Positions 36,932 to 47,261 are shown, counted from the first letter of the stretch. The stretch: 64,000 nt of DNA from Sycon ciliatum (GCF_964019385.1 NC_088654.1:1039101-1103100), one strand, 5' to 3'. Notes: generated by a model from the letters alone, not told the origin. A program made the numbers and translations.

Positions 36932-37095
36932 CATGTATAGAGTGGTGTTCTAACAGTAGATACATACTTTGGCATGTATAGAGTGGTGTTCTAACAGTAG
37001 GTACTTACTTTGGCATATTTAGAGTGGTGTTCTAACAGTAGATACTTACTTTGGCATGTATAGAGTGGTGTTCTAACAGTAGGTACTTACTGTGG
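36932..37095 (-). repeat. 41-bp minisatellite carrying copies of a 5' splice site
   Basis: Four 41-bp units. On the minus strand each begins CCA(C/A)A followed by GTAAGT (three units) or GTATGT (the unit at 36932-36972). The first unit overlaps the true exon end at 37091; its neighbours repeat the last exon bases and the first intron bases. Confidence 0.88.
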
Positions 37096-37201
37096 CATGT
37101 ATAGTTCCATAAAGCACCGATACATCTATAGCCAGTGTTGCAAGTAAACTCTCCTTTTGGGGCATTGTCACAGCTTTGGGAACAAACTGTTGAATTGAGA
37201 C
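37091..37201 (-). CDS. Cys-rich EGF-like exon of a host gene
   Basis: On the minus strand, a pyrimidine-rich TTCTTGCAG acceptor precedes 37201 and CACA|GTAAGT, a consensus donor, follows 37091. The 111-bp exon is phase 1 at both ends and encodes 37 residues with five cysteines: VCSQSC, then GEFTCNTGYRC, then NYTC. The G-E-F-T-C and T-G-Y segments resemble the second half of an EGF domain, with a changed cysteine pattern. Two N-x-T/S sites suggest an extracellular protein. It could be in the same gene as the EGF exon at 21.4 kb (same strand and phases); the roughly 15.6 kb between would be intron filled with mobile elements. Gene identity unknown. Confidence 0.72.
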
Positions 37202-38613
37202 CTGCAAGAACGAAAACAAGCTAAATCGTTGGGTAATGAACTGCAAGTATTGGAAGTGGGCCCAACAGAGATATGGCTAGCATAGACGGCTGCTGCGGCA
37301 GCCGCTGCGGCCCATCATCAACATGCATCATCCTCCACACTTCTCAAATAACGCCATGAATAGGAGATGCAAGACATGCATCACAATAAACTACCCGCTT
37401 ATGACACTGCTTAGTCATGATCTCCGCTTGCTCGCCAACAGCTACACTAAGCTCATCATCAATATTATACCCAACAGGTGACGATTCCGAATGCAGAGCA
37501 TTTATCGGTCAGCTTTGAGTATTTATACAATGTATAAAAACCAGCATTTGCCAAATGGAAGGAAGAAATAGGGACGGGCTGGAATGAGATACTTATACGC
37601 ATGCAACTGCAGAATAGGCGAAACAGAAATTATCAAAACAGTCCTAACAAAAAAGAACGGTCAACAATTTACTTCAACAAATAAAACTTGAAAAACTGCT
37701 GAGTACTGCACTGTAATACTAAAGAGTTTTTGGATTCTAAATTTCGGAATTATTTCTGGAATGTGGTGGCAGGAGTCGAACAAGTAGTCGAACTTCCGGA
37801 AGTGTTTTGGCGAAAGGCCATGGTTCTCCAAAATACATTCTCGGCTCTTTCCTGGTTGGGAGCGCATATTTGAACATGTGTGTGTTTTTGTTTTCTGCTG
37901 CTCTCGCTGATCATATCTGAAAATTTCCCAAGTGTGTAGTTTTGGTTTTTGCTGGTTTTCGTTGCTCCCGCTGATCTCCCCATGTTGACTACACCTTCTC
38001 ACACTCCATATTCCTCTGCCATGGAGCCTACTGACAGTACAAGACAGTAGTTCGCCAACCTTGCCTTCAGCTGTTTGATCACTCAGTCCACTGTCAGTTC
38101 GTCCTCGTCTTCGAACCGCACCCAAATTCGGTCTGACCTGCACATGGATTTGATCCTGCTCAGGAAACTCCTATTTTGTGCTCAACCCCTTTCTTCGCGG
38201 CTCTGTGGGATTCTAGGAGACTGCAAAAGTTCTAGCCTCCGAGCAAATTATGCAAATTGTATTTGAAGTACTATTCTACTAATGAACCTCAGCCGAGAAC
38301 TACGAAGTCGAAAGCTACACAACAAGTGTTGCCATATACACATCAATTACTAATACTCAATCTACTAATAAATCAATTACTAATAATTATTATAACCTAG
38401 CTAACTGCCAACTATGCAAAGCTGGCATCACAGACATTAAAACAACTCATTGTTTTAGCACGAGAATCAAATTGTCAGCTGCGCACTCGCAGCCACACGT
38501 TTCCCACCTTCCAACCCGGCAAATATTGAGATTTTGATAAAAACGATTCAAAGCTTTTCAATTATTTTGTAATACTTGAAGTATAAATAACTCGGACGGT
38601 GAGCCAATTAAAT
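37202..38613. other. Probable intron, no gene recognised
   Basis: A 160-codon minus-strand frame at 37661-38143 has a locally repeated segment (EISGSNENQQKP and YDQREQQKTKT) but no known domain, and I do not call it a gene. No transposon ends were found. Confidence 0.4.
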
Positions 38614-38936
38614 AATTGTGAAAAGAAGAAGGACAAAATGTTACGAGTTATGACTAACTGTCCACCAACGTAACCAGATTTTATACAGTCAGCGAGTGCA
38701 ACAAAATGGCACAAAACTGACAAGGAGTACTGAGACCTTCGGCGACCTGACACCTAGCTCCAACACTTCTCCAAGGCGCAAACCAACAACCTTCCAACTT
38801 GGAAGGCTCAGGTTCGGAAAGGTCCAAGAGGGACTCAATGCCATTTTGTTGCACTCGCTGACTGTATAAGATCTGGTTACGTTGGTGGACAGTTAGTCAT
38901 AACTTGTCACACTTTGTCTTTCTTCTTTTCACAATT
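38614..38936. repeat. Foldback element related to the hammerhead repeat family
   Basis: Inverted arms of about 97 bp (38614-38710 and 38839-38936) enclose a loop with cttccaacttggaagg. Sequence such as tccaccaacgtaaccagat and gacacctagctc is shared with the next foldback and, more distantly, with 22393-22787 and 51701-52461. Confidence 0.8.
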
Positions 38937-38988
38937 ATATTAATATAAGTTAAAGAATTTGAACTCAGATGGTGAGCCAATTTAGTTA

Positions 38989-39690
38989 TGATGAAGAAAG
39001 GAAAAGGACAACATGTTACGAGTTATGACAAACTGTCCACCAACGTAACCAGATCTTATACAGTCAGCCAGTGCGACAAAATGGCACAAAACTAACAAGG
39101 AGTACTGAGACATTCTGCGACCTGACACCTAGCTCAAGCACTTCTCCGAGGTGCAAACCAACAAACTTCCAACTTGGAAGGCTCAGGTTCGGTCCAAGAG
39201 GGGAAGGAAAGCGCAAGGAAGAAGAGCACGAGTTACGCATCCTGGCAACAAAGAATGCCGAAAGTTACTGAATGATGACGAAACTAGTAGGACTATTGGA
39301 CAGACCAGCCTTACTACAACTCGACGACGCAAAGCAACAGACCACCCAACTTGGGAGGCTCAAGTTTATTTAATAAACATAGAAGGGGAAGCTAAGCAAA
39401 GACGAATTGCGACAAACCGAAACGCCAACATCCTACTGAACTCCACTATCATGTATGATGGACTAGTTATGTACAATAACAAGTAGTTCCACACGGCGTA
39501 CGTTTTGCAGAATAGGTCATGATGGCTCATCAGGTGTGCAAAGTTGAACTGAGATGGTGAGCCAATTTAGTTATGATGAATAAAGTCAGTGTTGAGCCAT
39601 TTTGTCGCACTCGCTGTCTGTATAAGATCTGGTTACGTTGGTGGACAGTTGTCATAACTCGTAACATTTTTCCTTTCCCTTTCTTCATCA
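38989..39690. repeat. Foldback element with decayed hammerhead
   Basis: Inverted arms of about 95 bp (38989-39084 and 39595-39690). Inside, on the minus strand at 39540-39494, CACAC-CTGATGA and GTGTG stem I are kept, but GAAA reads AAAA, the cleavage triplet reads GCC instead of GTC and stem II is mostly lost. The position corresponds to the intact ribozyme at 52497-52545, so this is an older relative of that family. Confidence 0.78.
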
Positions 39691-39978
39691 AGAATAATAA
39701 ATGCCGGCTTTGAGTATCAAAGCCAAGTTAGCCCACGCGGGCACATGCGCAGTGATGGTCTCATGATGCATACCATTAATTATTATTCTGTGCCGAGTAT
39801 GATCTGTAATTTGAATTTTTGCACTGCTGCTACTGTTGCCTTTACGTGCGCTGCAGTAGCTTAATGAATGCAGTTTGGTTTGTCTTTCCTTTGGACAAGA
39901 AGTGCTTTCCGTGTCAGGCTGGTAATTTCTCTCGCTTTCTGTTCAGTGGTCCGTCCGTGTTCGGATTATCTTGTTATA

Positions 39979-42003
39979 ATGCCTCCACGGCGAGACCGGT
40001 CGGCTTTCTCTGCTGCGCAGACCGCCGAGTTCCAGGCTCTTATCACGTCGTCCCTTTCCGCGGTGCTGCCTTAACTAGCTGTTGCCCCAGTTGGCATTGC
40101 GGACCCTCTGCTACTCCGCCCGTTCTGGCAGAGCCAGAGCCAGCCGTCTCCTTGTTGGATTCATCGGCAGTAGGCGTTCAGGAGGAGCACGTTTCCGCCT
40201 TACCTGCTAGTTTCGCTCCCGCGGTTCGCCGGCCTCCAGTTTCTCAATCTGTCCCTGGCGGGTCGGGCGCAACAGCGTCGTTGTCTCCACCAGCACCAGC
40301 CGCGAGCTCCGTCACCTCGTCTGGTCTCACCGCGCCTGGGGCTTCGACTTTGACTCGTCCTCACCTGCCAAAGTCTGGTAAGCCCTCTCGTTCTGTCGAT
40401 GTTTATAGCCATGTGGCATTGGCTCAGATCGCGAAAGTGTTGCGTGGGGACTTTATAGATTTGAGCTGTTTGTTGCCCCTGGTCATTGCGTCGACCCCCA
40501 CTGCTGAGCCTCATCCTAAACGGATTCGCGTGTCCGAAGAGGACGGCGATTTAGTTATGACGGCGTCCTCATCGTCACGGCTCAGGATCGCCTCGCTCCA
40601 GTCCTGGCTGGAGGGTTGGGCGATTTATTGTTGTATCGTTGCCGATCACCAACCGTCAAAGTCCTCCGAGCTGCTGGGTTACCAGCTCATTATTCTCCAG
40701 TCGGCTAAGAAATTCCGGTGGGCTGCGGTGGCCGATTACGACACCCAGTTCCGCCAGAGAGCCTCTCGGTGTTCGGAGGTCCTCTGGAACAAGACCGACA
40801 TGGACTTGTATGCTCGTTGTTTTACGGGCCAGTCCCTACCTATTTGCTCTGCTTGCCACAGGCCCGGTCTCCTCGCTGCCTCCTGCTTGTCTAGCCCACG
40901 TGGCCGGCAGCCACAGTCGGCTGCTAGGGCTTGTGATGCGTTCAACCGCGGACGGTGTAATTTTCGCTCCTGCCGATTTCGTCATGTGTGCTCCTCTTGT
41001 GGCGCGGGAGACCATCCACGCAGCCAATGTACTGCCTCCAGCAAGTCCACGTAGCGTGCCTGCGGCTTCTCCCTTGTCTGAGCATCGCCCGTGTACTCCT
41101 GTCCATGTCGCCTCCCTGGCGGATGAGCTCCAGTCCCATCCTGACAGGGATTTCGTGGCAACACTCCTCAATGGCCTGCGTCATGGCTTCCACATTGGTT
41201 GTACTGGTCCGCGCTCTTCCCTTGTTACTCTAACCTTGTTTCCTCCTATGACAATCCTGATATTGTGAGTGAGTACTTGGCCAAAGAATGTGCTCGTGGC
41301 CATTCCGCTGGTCCGTTCTTCCGGCCTCCCTGTGTTCCACTTCGTTCCGCTGGTATTGGTGTTGTCCCCAAGAAGTCAGGTGGCCACCGGCTTATTGTGC
41401 ATTTGTCTGCTCCTGCGGGCCACAGCATTAATGACTGTATTCCAGCTGACCGCTTCCGCCTTATGCATATAACCGTGGACGACATCGTTCGGCATGTGAT
41501 TCGTCAGGGAAAGGGTTCTCTAATGTTTAAAGTAGATATTCATCACGCGTTTCGCAATATTCCGGTCAATCCTAATGATTAGCCCCTGCTGGGCATGGTG
41601 TGGTAGGGTGTGGCAGGGTGTGGCAGGGTGTGGCAGGGTGTGGCATGGTGTGGCATGGTGTGGCATGGTGTGGCAGGGTGTGGCAGGGTGTGGCATGGTG
41701 TGGCATGGTGTGGCATGGTGTGGCATGGTGTGGCATGGTGTGGCAGGGTGTGGCATGTTGTGGCAGGGTGTGGCAGGGTGGTCGTTATTACGTTGATAAG
41801 GTCCTCCCATTTGGGATGTGCTCCTCACCGGCTTTGTTCAGTGTTCTCGATGATGCTGTGTGCTGGATCCTGCGGCACAATTATTCTATTCTTTCCATGG
41901 AACATTATCTTGATGACTCAGGGTCAGGGTCTATTTTGTCCATGGCAACAGGGGTTTTCCCTACAGTTCGTAGTCCGTGCATGTTGCAGCACACTTTAGG
42001 GGT
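39979..42003 (+). pseudogene. Second DIRS-like element: gag and RT, interrupted by a minisatellite
   Basis: A gag-like protein starts MPPRRDRSAFSAAQTAEF (39979), changes frame near 40075, and runs to 41054. It contains KVLRGDFIDLSCLLP and a zinc-binding end CDAFNRGRCNFRSCRFRHVC followed by CSSCGAGDHPRSQC. RT follows from 41199: GIGVVPKKSGGHRLIVHLSA and LMFKVDIHHAFRNIPV, then a stop at 41580-41582, a 10-bp minisatellite, and the RT resumes YYVDKVLPFGMCSSPALF with the box YLDDS near 41907. No tyrosine recombinase or split repeats were found, so the 3' part is missing. It is a distant relative of the element at 2414-7255. Confidence 0.82.
41597..41783. repeat. 10-bp minisatellite inside an RT gene
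   Basis: About 18 copies of GTGTGGCAGG or GTGTGGCATG lie exactly between two adjacent RT motifs. Both unit variants are present in the sequence that flanks the array (ggcatggtgtgg on the left, gcagggtggtcg on the right), so the array grew from local RT coding sequence. Confidence 0.93.
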
Positions 42004-42035
42004 ATGCATGGGGGGATCAACACTTTTGCACCAAC

Positions 42036-42241
42036 CTGTATATCCAAAACAAAAGCCAGCAATAAACAAAGTCAACCTTAAGAACTCTATTACTGCTTTG
42101 AATGTCCCATGTGACAACAGAACACTTACTCTTTATATATTCTACAGAGTCTGCTACAAATGTGGGTATATTTGGTCGTCCTTGAGGAAACGCTCTGCAA
42201 AGTTGATGATCCACAGTTAGGCTGTTGTTTTGGATATACCT
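42036..42241. mobile_element. Candidate MITE, about 200 bp
   Basis: GTATATCCAAAACAA at 42038-42052 is repeated as its exact complement at 42224-42238. The block follows the truncated DIRS-like RT. The target duplication is not clear. An 88-codon minus-strand frame crosses it without recognisable domain. Confidence 0.55.
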
Positions 42242-42852
42242 GAACACGACATCAAAGTACATGGCAGTTTCAGCTAGTGACATCCTGCTAATTCATTATG
42301 AAAACTCCATGAACCCTACATGCAACCTGTATGCACCCTGCAATGGAGAAGTGGTTGACGTTGTGGAAAGACTCACATGCCTGGGGAAACAATTCTTCAT
42401 CTCCGACAAAACAACTGCAGAGCTGTGACGTCTTTTGACCCAGGCAAGACAGAAAGTGGGCAGGCTTGAACCCATTTGGGAATGATAAATGAGTAAGACA
42501 AAAACATTCGTCGAGGAGATAACAATTTAGCTATCGCATCAAGAAGGACGAGCTGGAGTGGCGTCGGATTATTTTTCACTGCCCAGTAATGGAGCCCACG
42601 CTATAACAGTCAGACGAGAACAAGGTAGCACTAGACTGAAAAGGAGTTCTGATACATTCCACATTCCATGGCAAAGCAGTGAGCTTGAGCACTGCTGGAT
42701 AGCACTAAACAACGGCCTTCCAACTTGGGAGATTCATGGATATTATTGATAATTCTAGAGGTGGCGCTTACCTTCCCCTCTTTGGAATTATGACTAATAT
42801 GTATGAACCTAGGTATATCAGTGTGTGTTTTAGTTGTTATTATGATACGGCA

Positions 42853-42888
42853 TTCCACTGATGAAAATCACAAGAAAACGTTATGGAA
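42853..42888 (+). ncRNA. Hammerhead-like motif lacking stem II
   Basis: Stem I TTCCA/TGGAA, CTGATGA, GAAA, palindromic stem III AACGTT and a UUA cleavage triplet are in order, but the nine bases between CTGATGA and GAAA do not pair. The same layout is seen at 54.3 and 55.6 kb. Confidence 0.5.
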
Positions 42889-42935
42889 CTTAACTTAACT
42901 TTCTTCATTTTTTCCCGGTGTTATGAGCGTGCAAT

Positions 42936-43277
42936 TGTAATAGGTAGCCGAGTGGTAGGCGCGGTGAAATCAACAATAATTACTTTTATTCTACTTTCAG
43001 GTACACACCTGAGATATAATCGTTCGTGAAAGATGAAGCGGCAAAATAAATAACTTTCTCTCCGGTGCTCACCTAGAGGCTGAATCCTTATTCTTCGAGT
43101 TAGCTTTCATTGCTATCCAATCTAATCTAATCTTCTCTTCATCAAAACAGAAATGCGCAGCCGCTTTTATGCAGCAGACGACGTACGCTTACATACGGAG
43201 ATACACTAAATATACATCAGGCAAAGCTCCGTATTAGTTCCGTACTGCTTCCGTATTGGTCGGGCAGGGATACTACA
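42936..43277 (-). repeat. 3' LTR of the ubiquitin-carrying element
   Basis: 342 bp; preceded on the minus strand by a 12-base polypurine tract. The inner region 43290-43755 (3' untranslated part of the element) has no recognised coding content. Confidence 0.88.
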
Positions 43278-43758
43278 CCCTCCCTTCCTACAGATAATCA
43301 CGCCCTCGTGATTTTCCAAAAAATTAGTGAAGAGTTACGAACACAGCGTCAACCGGAAGATGGCAAATTATATCGGAAATGATAACGTTTAGAGTAGACA
43401 GAAGAAATGAACTGATAACAAATCATAAAGTAGAAGCACACCAGGTTCACACGACCTCACGGGGTCAAAAGGGGAAAGAACTGTCCTCCAAATAGGACCT
43501 GAAGCCACAGCACTCTTGCTGCACAACGCTGGCACAACCCGCCAGGAACATCGCAGTTCAAAAACCGAACTGAATACACTATAACTATAAGGGGCGTTGT
43601 CACACACATTGTCCCACGTTAGCTGGGTAAGCCGTGGCTCACCATGATCAGACGCCTACCAAACTAAACTGGATTCACACACTCGCATAAAGGAAGACTG
43701 AAGAGAACAGGGAGACTGAAGGAAGACAGGAAAGAAAATGCCATACCTGGAATCAGCG

Positions 43759-44316
43759 TTAGTAACCACGGCGGCGGCTGGAGCTACGGCGGAGAGCAAG
43801 CCAGGTGTTATCTTCATCTTGGTTGAGCCGGTCACTCAGAGCGGCTAGCTCGGCGTCAGACAAATGACCTCCCTCCTCGTCTTGAATCGTGGTCTTCACA
43901 TTGTCGATAGCATCGCTTTGCGCGACGTAAAGAGTGATGGTCTAGCCAGGAAGAGTGTTGACGAAAATCTGCATTCCACCACGGAGACAAAGTACCAAGT
44001 GAATAGTGGACTCCTGCTGAACGTTGTAGTCACTCAGGGTTCGGCCGTCTGCCAACGGCGTGCCGGCGAAAATCAAACGCTGCTGGTCTTGGGGAATACC
44101 CTCCTTGTCTTGGTCAGCAGCCTGCATGTCGTCCTCCTCATCAGCTTCGCCATCACCACCGGTAGTATACGTGTAGGTAGCGGGTCGCTTGGAATCGCCA
44201 TTGGAGTCTCCAGTGGACGCCATGCGGAGGGAAGGGTGATCCACTCTAGCACCCTGACTGAGCTGCAGGCTAATAAGCAGTACCAGGCCGAGGAAGGCAA
44301 GAAACATGATTCTCAT
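43759..44316 (-). pseudogene. Secreted, circularly ordered ubiquitin-like protein, one internal amber codon
   Basis: The ATG at 44316 starts [20 protein letters not shown], a clear signal peptide, then a Ser/Thr/acidic stretch. From about residue 67 the frame matches ubiquitin residues 32-76 ([26 protein letters not shown], ending LRGG) and continues directly with residues 1-35 ([10 protein letters not shown], then ITLYVAQSDAIDNVK) and an Arg-rich tail SSSRRRGY. A TAG at 43942-43944 takes the place of Lys11; the frame stays open to TAA at 43759-43761. Hydrophobic-patch residues Leu8, Ile44 and Val70 are kept, while Lys6, 11, 29, 48 and 63 and Arg72 are changed. The diglycine is internal, so normal conjugation is not possible without cleavage. 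It lies inside an LTR element. Function unknown; a decayed captured polyubiquitin fragment is the conservative reading. Confidence 0.82.
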
Positions 44317-44409
44317 CTTGATTCGTCGCACGGAGCTGTAGCGGGTTGAGCCATCGGAGTCTGGGGTCGAATCACGTTGTTTTATTTAAAACTACACCGC
44401 TGCCACCAA

Positions 44410-44757
44410 TGTAATAGGTAGCCGAGTGGTAGGCGCGGTGAAATCAACAAGAATTACTTTTATTCTACTTTCAGGTACACACCTGAGATATAATCGTTCG
44501 TGAAAGATGAAGCGGCAAAATAAATAACTTTCTCTCCGGTGCTCACCTAGAGGCTGAATCCTTATTCTTCGAGTTAGCTTTCATTGCTATCCAATCTAAT
44601 CTAATCTAATCTAATATTTTATCAAAACAGAAATGCGCAGCCGCTTTTATGCAGCAGACGACGTACGCTTACATACGGAGATACACTAAATATACATCAG
44701 GCAAAGCTCCGTATTAGTTCCGTACTGCTTCCGTATTGGTCGGGCAGGGATACTACA
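44410..44757 (-). repeat. 5' LTR of the ubiquitin-carrying element
   Basis: 348 bp; the primer-binding site TGGTGGCAGCGG abuts its inner edge at 44408-44397. Confidence 0.88.
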
Positions 44758-44761
44758 CAAT

Positions 44762-45399
44762 TGATCTTTTTTATTGCAATTTTATGATTATTTTCTCCTC
44801 ATCGATTGTTTAAAGCGGAAAGAGATTGTTCTTAATCGGGCGTATGAGCATGTCCAGGTAAATTGGAAAACGGGTTGAGATATACTCCCCGTGTTATACT
44901 TTAACCCAAATGATATGGAATTGAGATTCCCGCGGGTCACGTGATTGTCGCCTTGGGGTTGACCAATGACAGATTAAACAGCGCAGGGTGGAAAGCGCGG
45001 TCCGGCCTGCTCAAAGGTGATGGAACTGGTTCCACTAACCGTCGTCAAGTGACGACGAGCAGTGACGACGGGCAGGAACAGATTCCACTGCACGTCGTCA
45101 GTGACGACGGTCAGGAACGGATTCCACTGCCCATCGTCACTTGTTGACGGGCAGTATTCACTGAACTGACTCTCTACTTCATGGTCTTTCATTGTTAACT
45201 TACCGCGTGGTTGTTACCGTGTGGTTCATAAAATACAAGGCACTAGATTGCGCGGAAACATTGACTAAGTGGAAAAGGAACAAGATCAAAAAAAGATCTG
45301 ATTACTAAATAACTAAAGCAGAATTGCGACTGTTTACAACCACAACTGTCATCATGGCGCTCCAACATTTGATCTGGAACTGGGAGAAAAGAAGCCCCT
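44762..45399. other. No gene recognised; short GACGACG-rich repeats
   Basis: At 45040-45160 the strings cagtgacgacgg and aggaac-gattccactgc recur two to three times. The rest is AT-rich without recognised features. Confidence 0.45.
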
Positions 45400-45669
45400 T
45401 TGTTGAACAATATTTACGATGTGAATGAGCTCCTCCAAAAAATTGAGGAAGGGACTGAGACTTTTACTGCGGAGTCGCTCGCGAAGGAGATCTTGGACAG
45501 GCCGGATGAGCCTCAACCAAAGCGCGCAATACTCAGCAACCTGCAGGACCCGCGCAATTTGCCGAGGTTACCGATCAAGACCTGCGAAAAATCCGTAAGA
45601 ACAGTCAGAATGCCTGACGCCCTGTTGACAACGTCAATGGCAGCAAGAGAAGAAAAACAATCACAATGA
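45400..45669 (+). other. Unrecognised open frame, 89 codons
   Basis: A frame begins MLNNIYDVNELLQKIEEGTE and is hydrophilic and helical-looking, with no family that I recognise. An upstream ATG at 45354 in another frame reads MALQHLIWNWEKRSPFVEQY and closes shortly after. It could be the 5' part of a mobile element or a short host exon; neither is proven. It ends about 260 bp before the LINE RT fragment. Confidence 0.3.
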
Positions 45670-45932
45670 ACTACTACGATGACTACAGAAAACAATCAGA
45701 AAACACAATGCGCATGGGCACTTGGTGTGCATGTCATGTATCTCTTTATTTGGATTGGGTGCACACGGGAAACACGTTCCAGTCAGTCATACTCGGTCAG
45801 TATTGCTGTTCATCCAGCCTTTGCTGCTATCGCGGCGGGGGCTGGATTCCGCAGTACTGCCCTCGTACTTGTGCAGGAACCTGTACTTCTCACACGGAAG
45901 CGTGATGCGCTCATCAGCAATTTTACAATCGT

Positions 45933-47163
45933 TTGGATGTCCAGTTATTCAACCTGGCACGACGAACCCATACCAATCAGCAGACCGCTGTTGTTGATGT
46001 TGAGTATGCGGACGATGCAAACTTTGAAGATGGTTCGTGGGAGCATGCTGTGTTGGCTTTGACGGCTTTCCAGGATGTTTCTGCCGAATTTGGCCTCCCT
46101 GTGAGTATACCCAAGACCAAATTTATGGTGGCTGGTGTTGGTGTTACTGCAGTTGATATTGCTGGCATTCTGCTTCATGGATAGGTTGTGGAAAATGTTC
46201 TTCCTTTGTTTATCTGGGTTCTGTCATCACTCCGGATGCGCCTTCTGCGGGAGATGGGTCGAGGCGTTTGTCACTCGCCTCGCGTGCCTTTGGATCGCTC
46301 CAGGATGTGTTTGCTAATCGTGATCTTTCACTCCATGTGAAGCGCCAATTGTATAACGCCTGTGTGATGACAGTGTTCCTGTAAGCTTCGGAGTGCTTGT
46401 GCCCTTTGCACTGTGGCCTACGGCGCCTCGATAGCTTCTACCACCAATGCATACGTAGCATCCTTTGTGTTTCGCAGACACAGCAGTGGGAGGAACGCAT
46501 CACCAACGAGCAGGTCCGATAGATGTGGGGTGATCCATCGCTATTGTTCTCCCGGCTTCGGAAGCGGAGGCTTGAATAGATTGGCCATGTGGCTCACATG
46601 CCAGATGTTCGTGTGCCCAAGCAGCTGTTGTTTGGCTTCCCGCCGTCGCCTTGGCCTGAGTGTGGCCCCCGTCGTCACTGGAGGGATGTGATTTCGGCTT
46701 ATCTTCGGCACATTGGCATTGAACATCTGGCTTGGTATGGGATTGGGCTGTCTTATCTGCCACCGTTCGTTTCGCCGGCCAGGTGACAAAGCAAGGCACA
46801 AGTGTCGCGCAGAGGGGAGTCTCCCCATTCAGGATCAGCGTGGTGCTGTGCAGTGTGGTACATGCAGGAGGTGGTTTCACTCTCTTGGTGGCTTGCGTGT
46901 GCATCATTGTTCGCCCCTGGAACGAACGGAAGCGTCCGCACCGGCATCATCTATCCCGCTCAACGTCCCAGCTTCTCTCTTGTGAGTAGTGTGACATGCA
47001 ATCGACAATTCAAGTCAGAGCCTGGTTTCAGACGTCACAAGTGCAACCGTGGCCATCGACCAACCAAGTCTGACAGAGCGCCAAATGGTGTTTGCTGTTT
47101 TCGCTGCAACCGTCAGTTCCTTCGACAGAGTGACCTGAGTCGTCATCTCCATTTCTTCTCCTG
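45933..47163 (+). pseudogene. Second LINE ORF2 with C-terminal zinc fingers, decayed
   Basis: The catalytic box is VEYADDANF (about 45999-46025), followed by FGLPVSIPKTKFMVAG, aligned with the start of the 8.4-kb copy. Several stops and frameshifts follow. IGHVAHMPDVRVPKQLLFG is readable near 46580-46636. The zinc fingers are again four: CHRSFRRPGDKARHKC, CGTCRRWFHSLGGLRVHHC, CNRQFKSEPGFRRHKC and CFRCNRQFLRQSDLSRH, each C-x2-C-x12-H-x3-C/H-like. It ends at TGA 47161-47163, and the 3' UTR runs into (TAG)n and (TG)n like the first copy. The two copies define one LINE family. Confidence 0.82.
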
Positions 47164-47216
47164 ACAATGACTCTGGCTGCTTTTGGAGTGGTGTGGCCCT
47201 TGTGGTAACCAAGCTA

Positions 47217-47227
47217 CAGTAGTAGTA

Positions 47228-47252
<25 letters not shown>
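47217..47252. repeat. (TAG)n(TG)n tail of the zinc-finger LINE
   Basis: Four GTA/TAG triplets followed by about 12 TG units, the same order as at 9546-9567 onward. Confidence 0.88.

Positions 47253-47253
<1 letters not shown>

Positions 47254-47261
<8 letters not shown>

Larger units (their letters stand above)
42936..44757 (-). mobile_element. Small LTR retroelement carrying a ubiquitin-like reading frame
   Basis: Direct repeats at 42936-43277 (342 bp) and 44410-44757 (348 bp) are nearly identical, begin TGTAATAGG and end ACTACA, and are flanked by CAAT at 42932-42935 and 44758-44761. In minus orientation the 5' LTR is followed at once by TTGGTGGCAGCGG (primer-binding site, complementary to a tRNA end CCGCTGCCACCA), and the 3' LTR is preceded by the polypurine tract AGGAAGGGAGGG (43289-43278). 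The internal 1.13 kb contains no gag, protease, RT or integrase. Its only coding content is a signal peptide-ubiquitin frame. The element is therefore non-autonomous and seems to have captured host coding sequence. The LTR orientation and cargo orientation agree. LTR differences are few, mainly a (TCTAA)n length change, so it is fairly young. Confidence 0.9.

Noticed and set aside
37661..38143. 160-codon minus-strand frame
   Set aside because: No recognisable domain, a local repeat inside, and a position between probable introns; no better than chance.
44317..44331. Upstream start for the ubiquitin-like frame
   Set aside because: It would use GTG; the ATG at 44316 directly precedes a textbook signal peptide.
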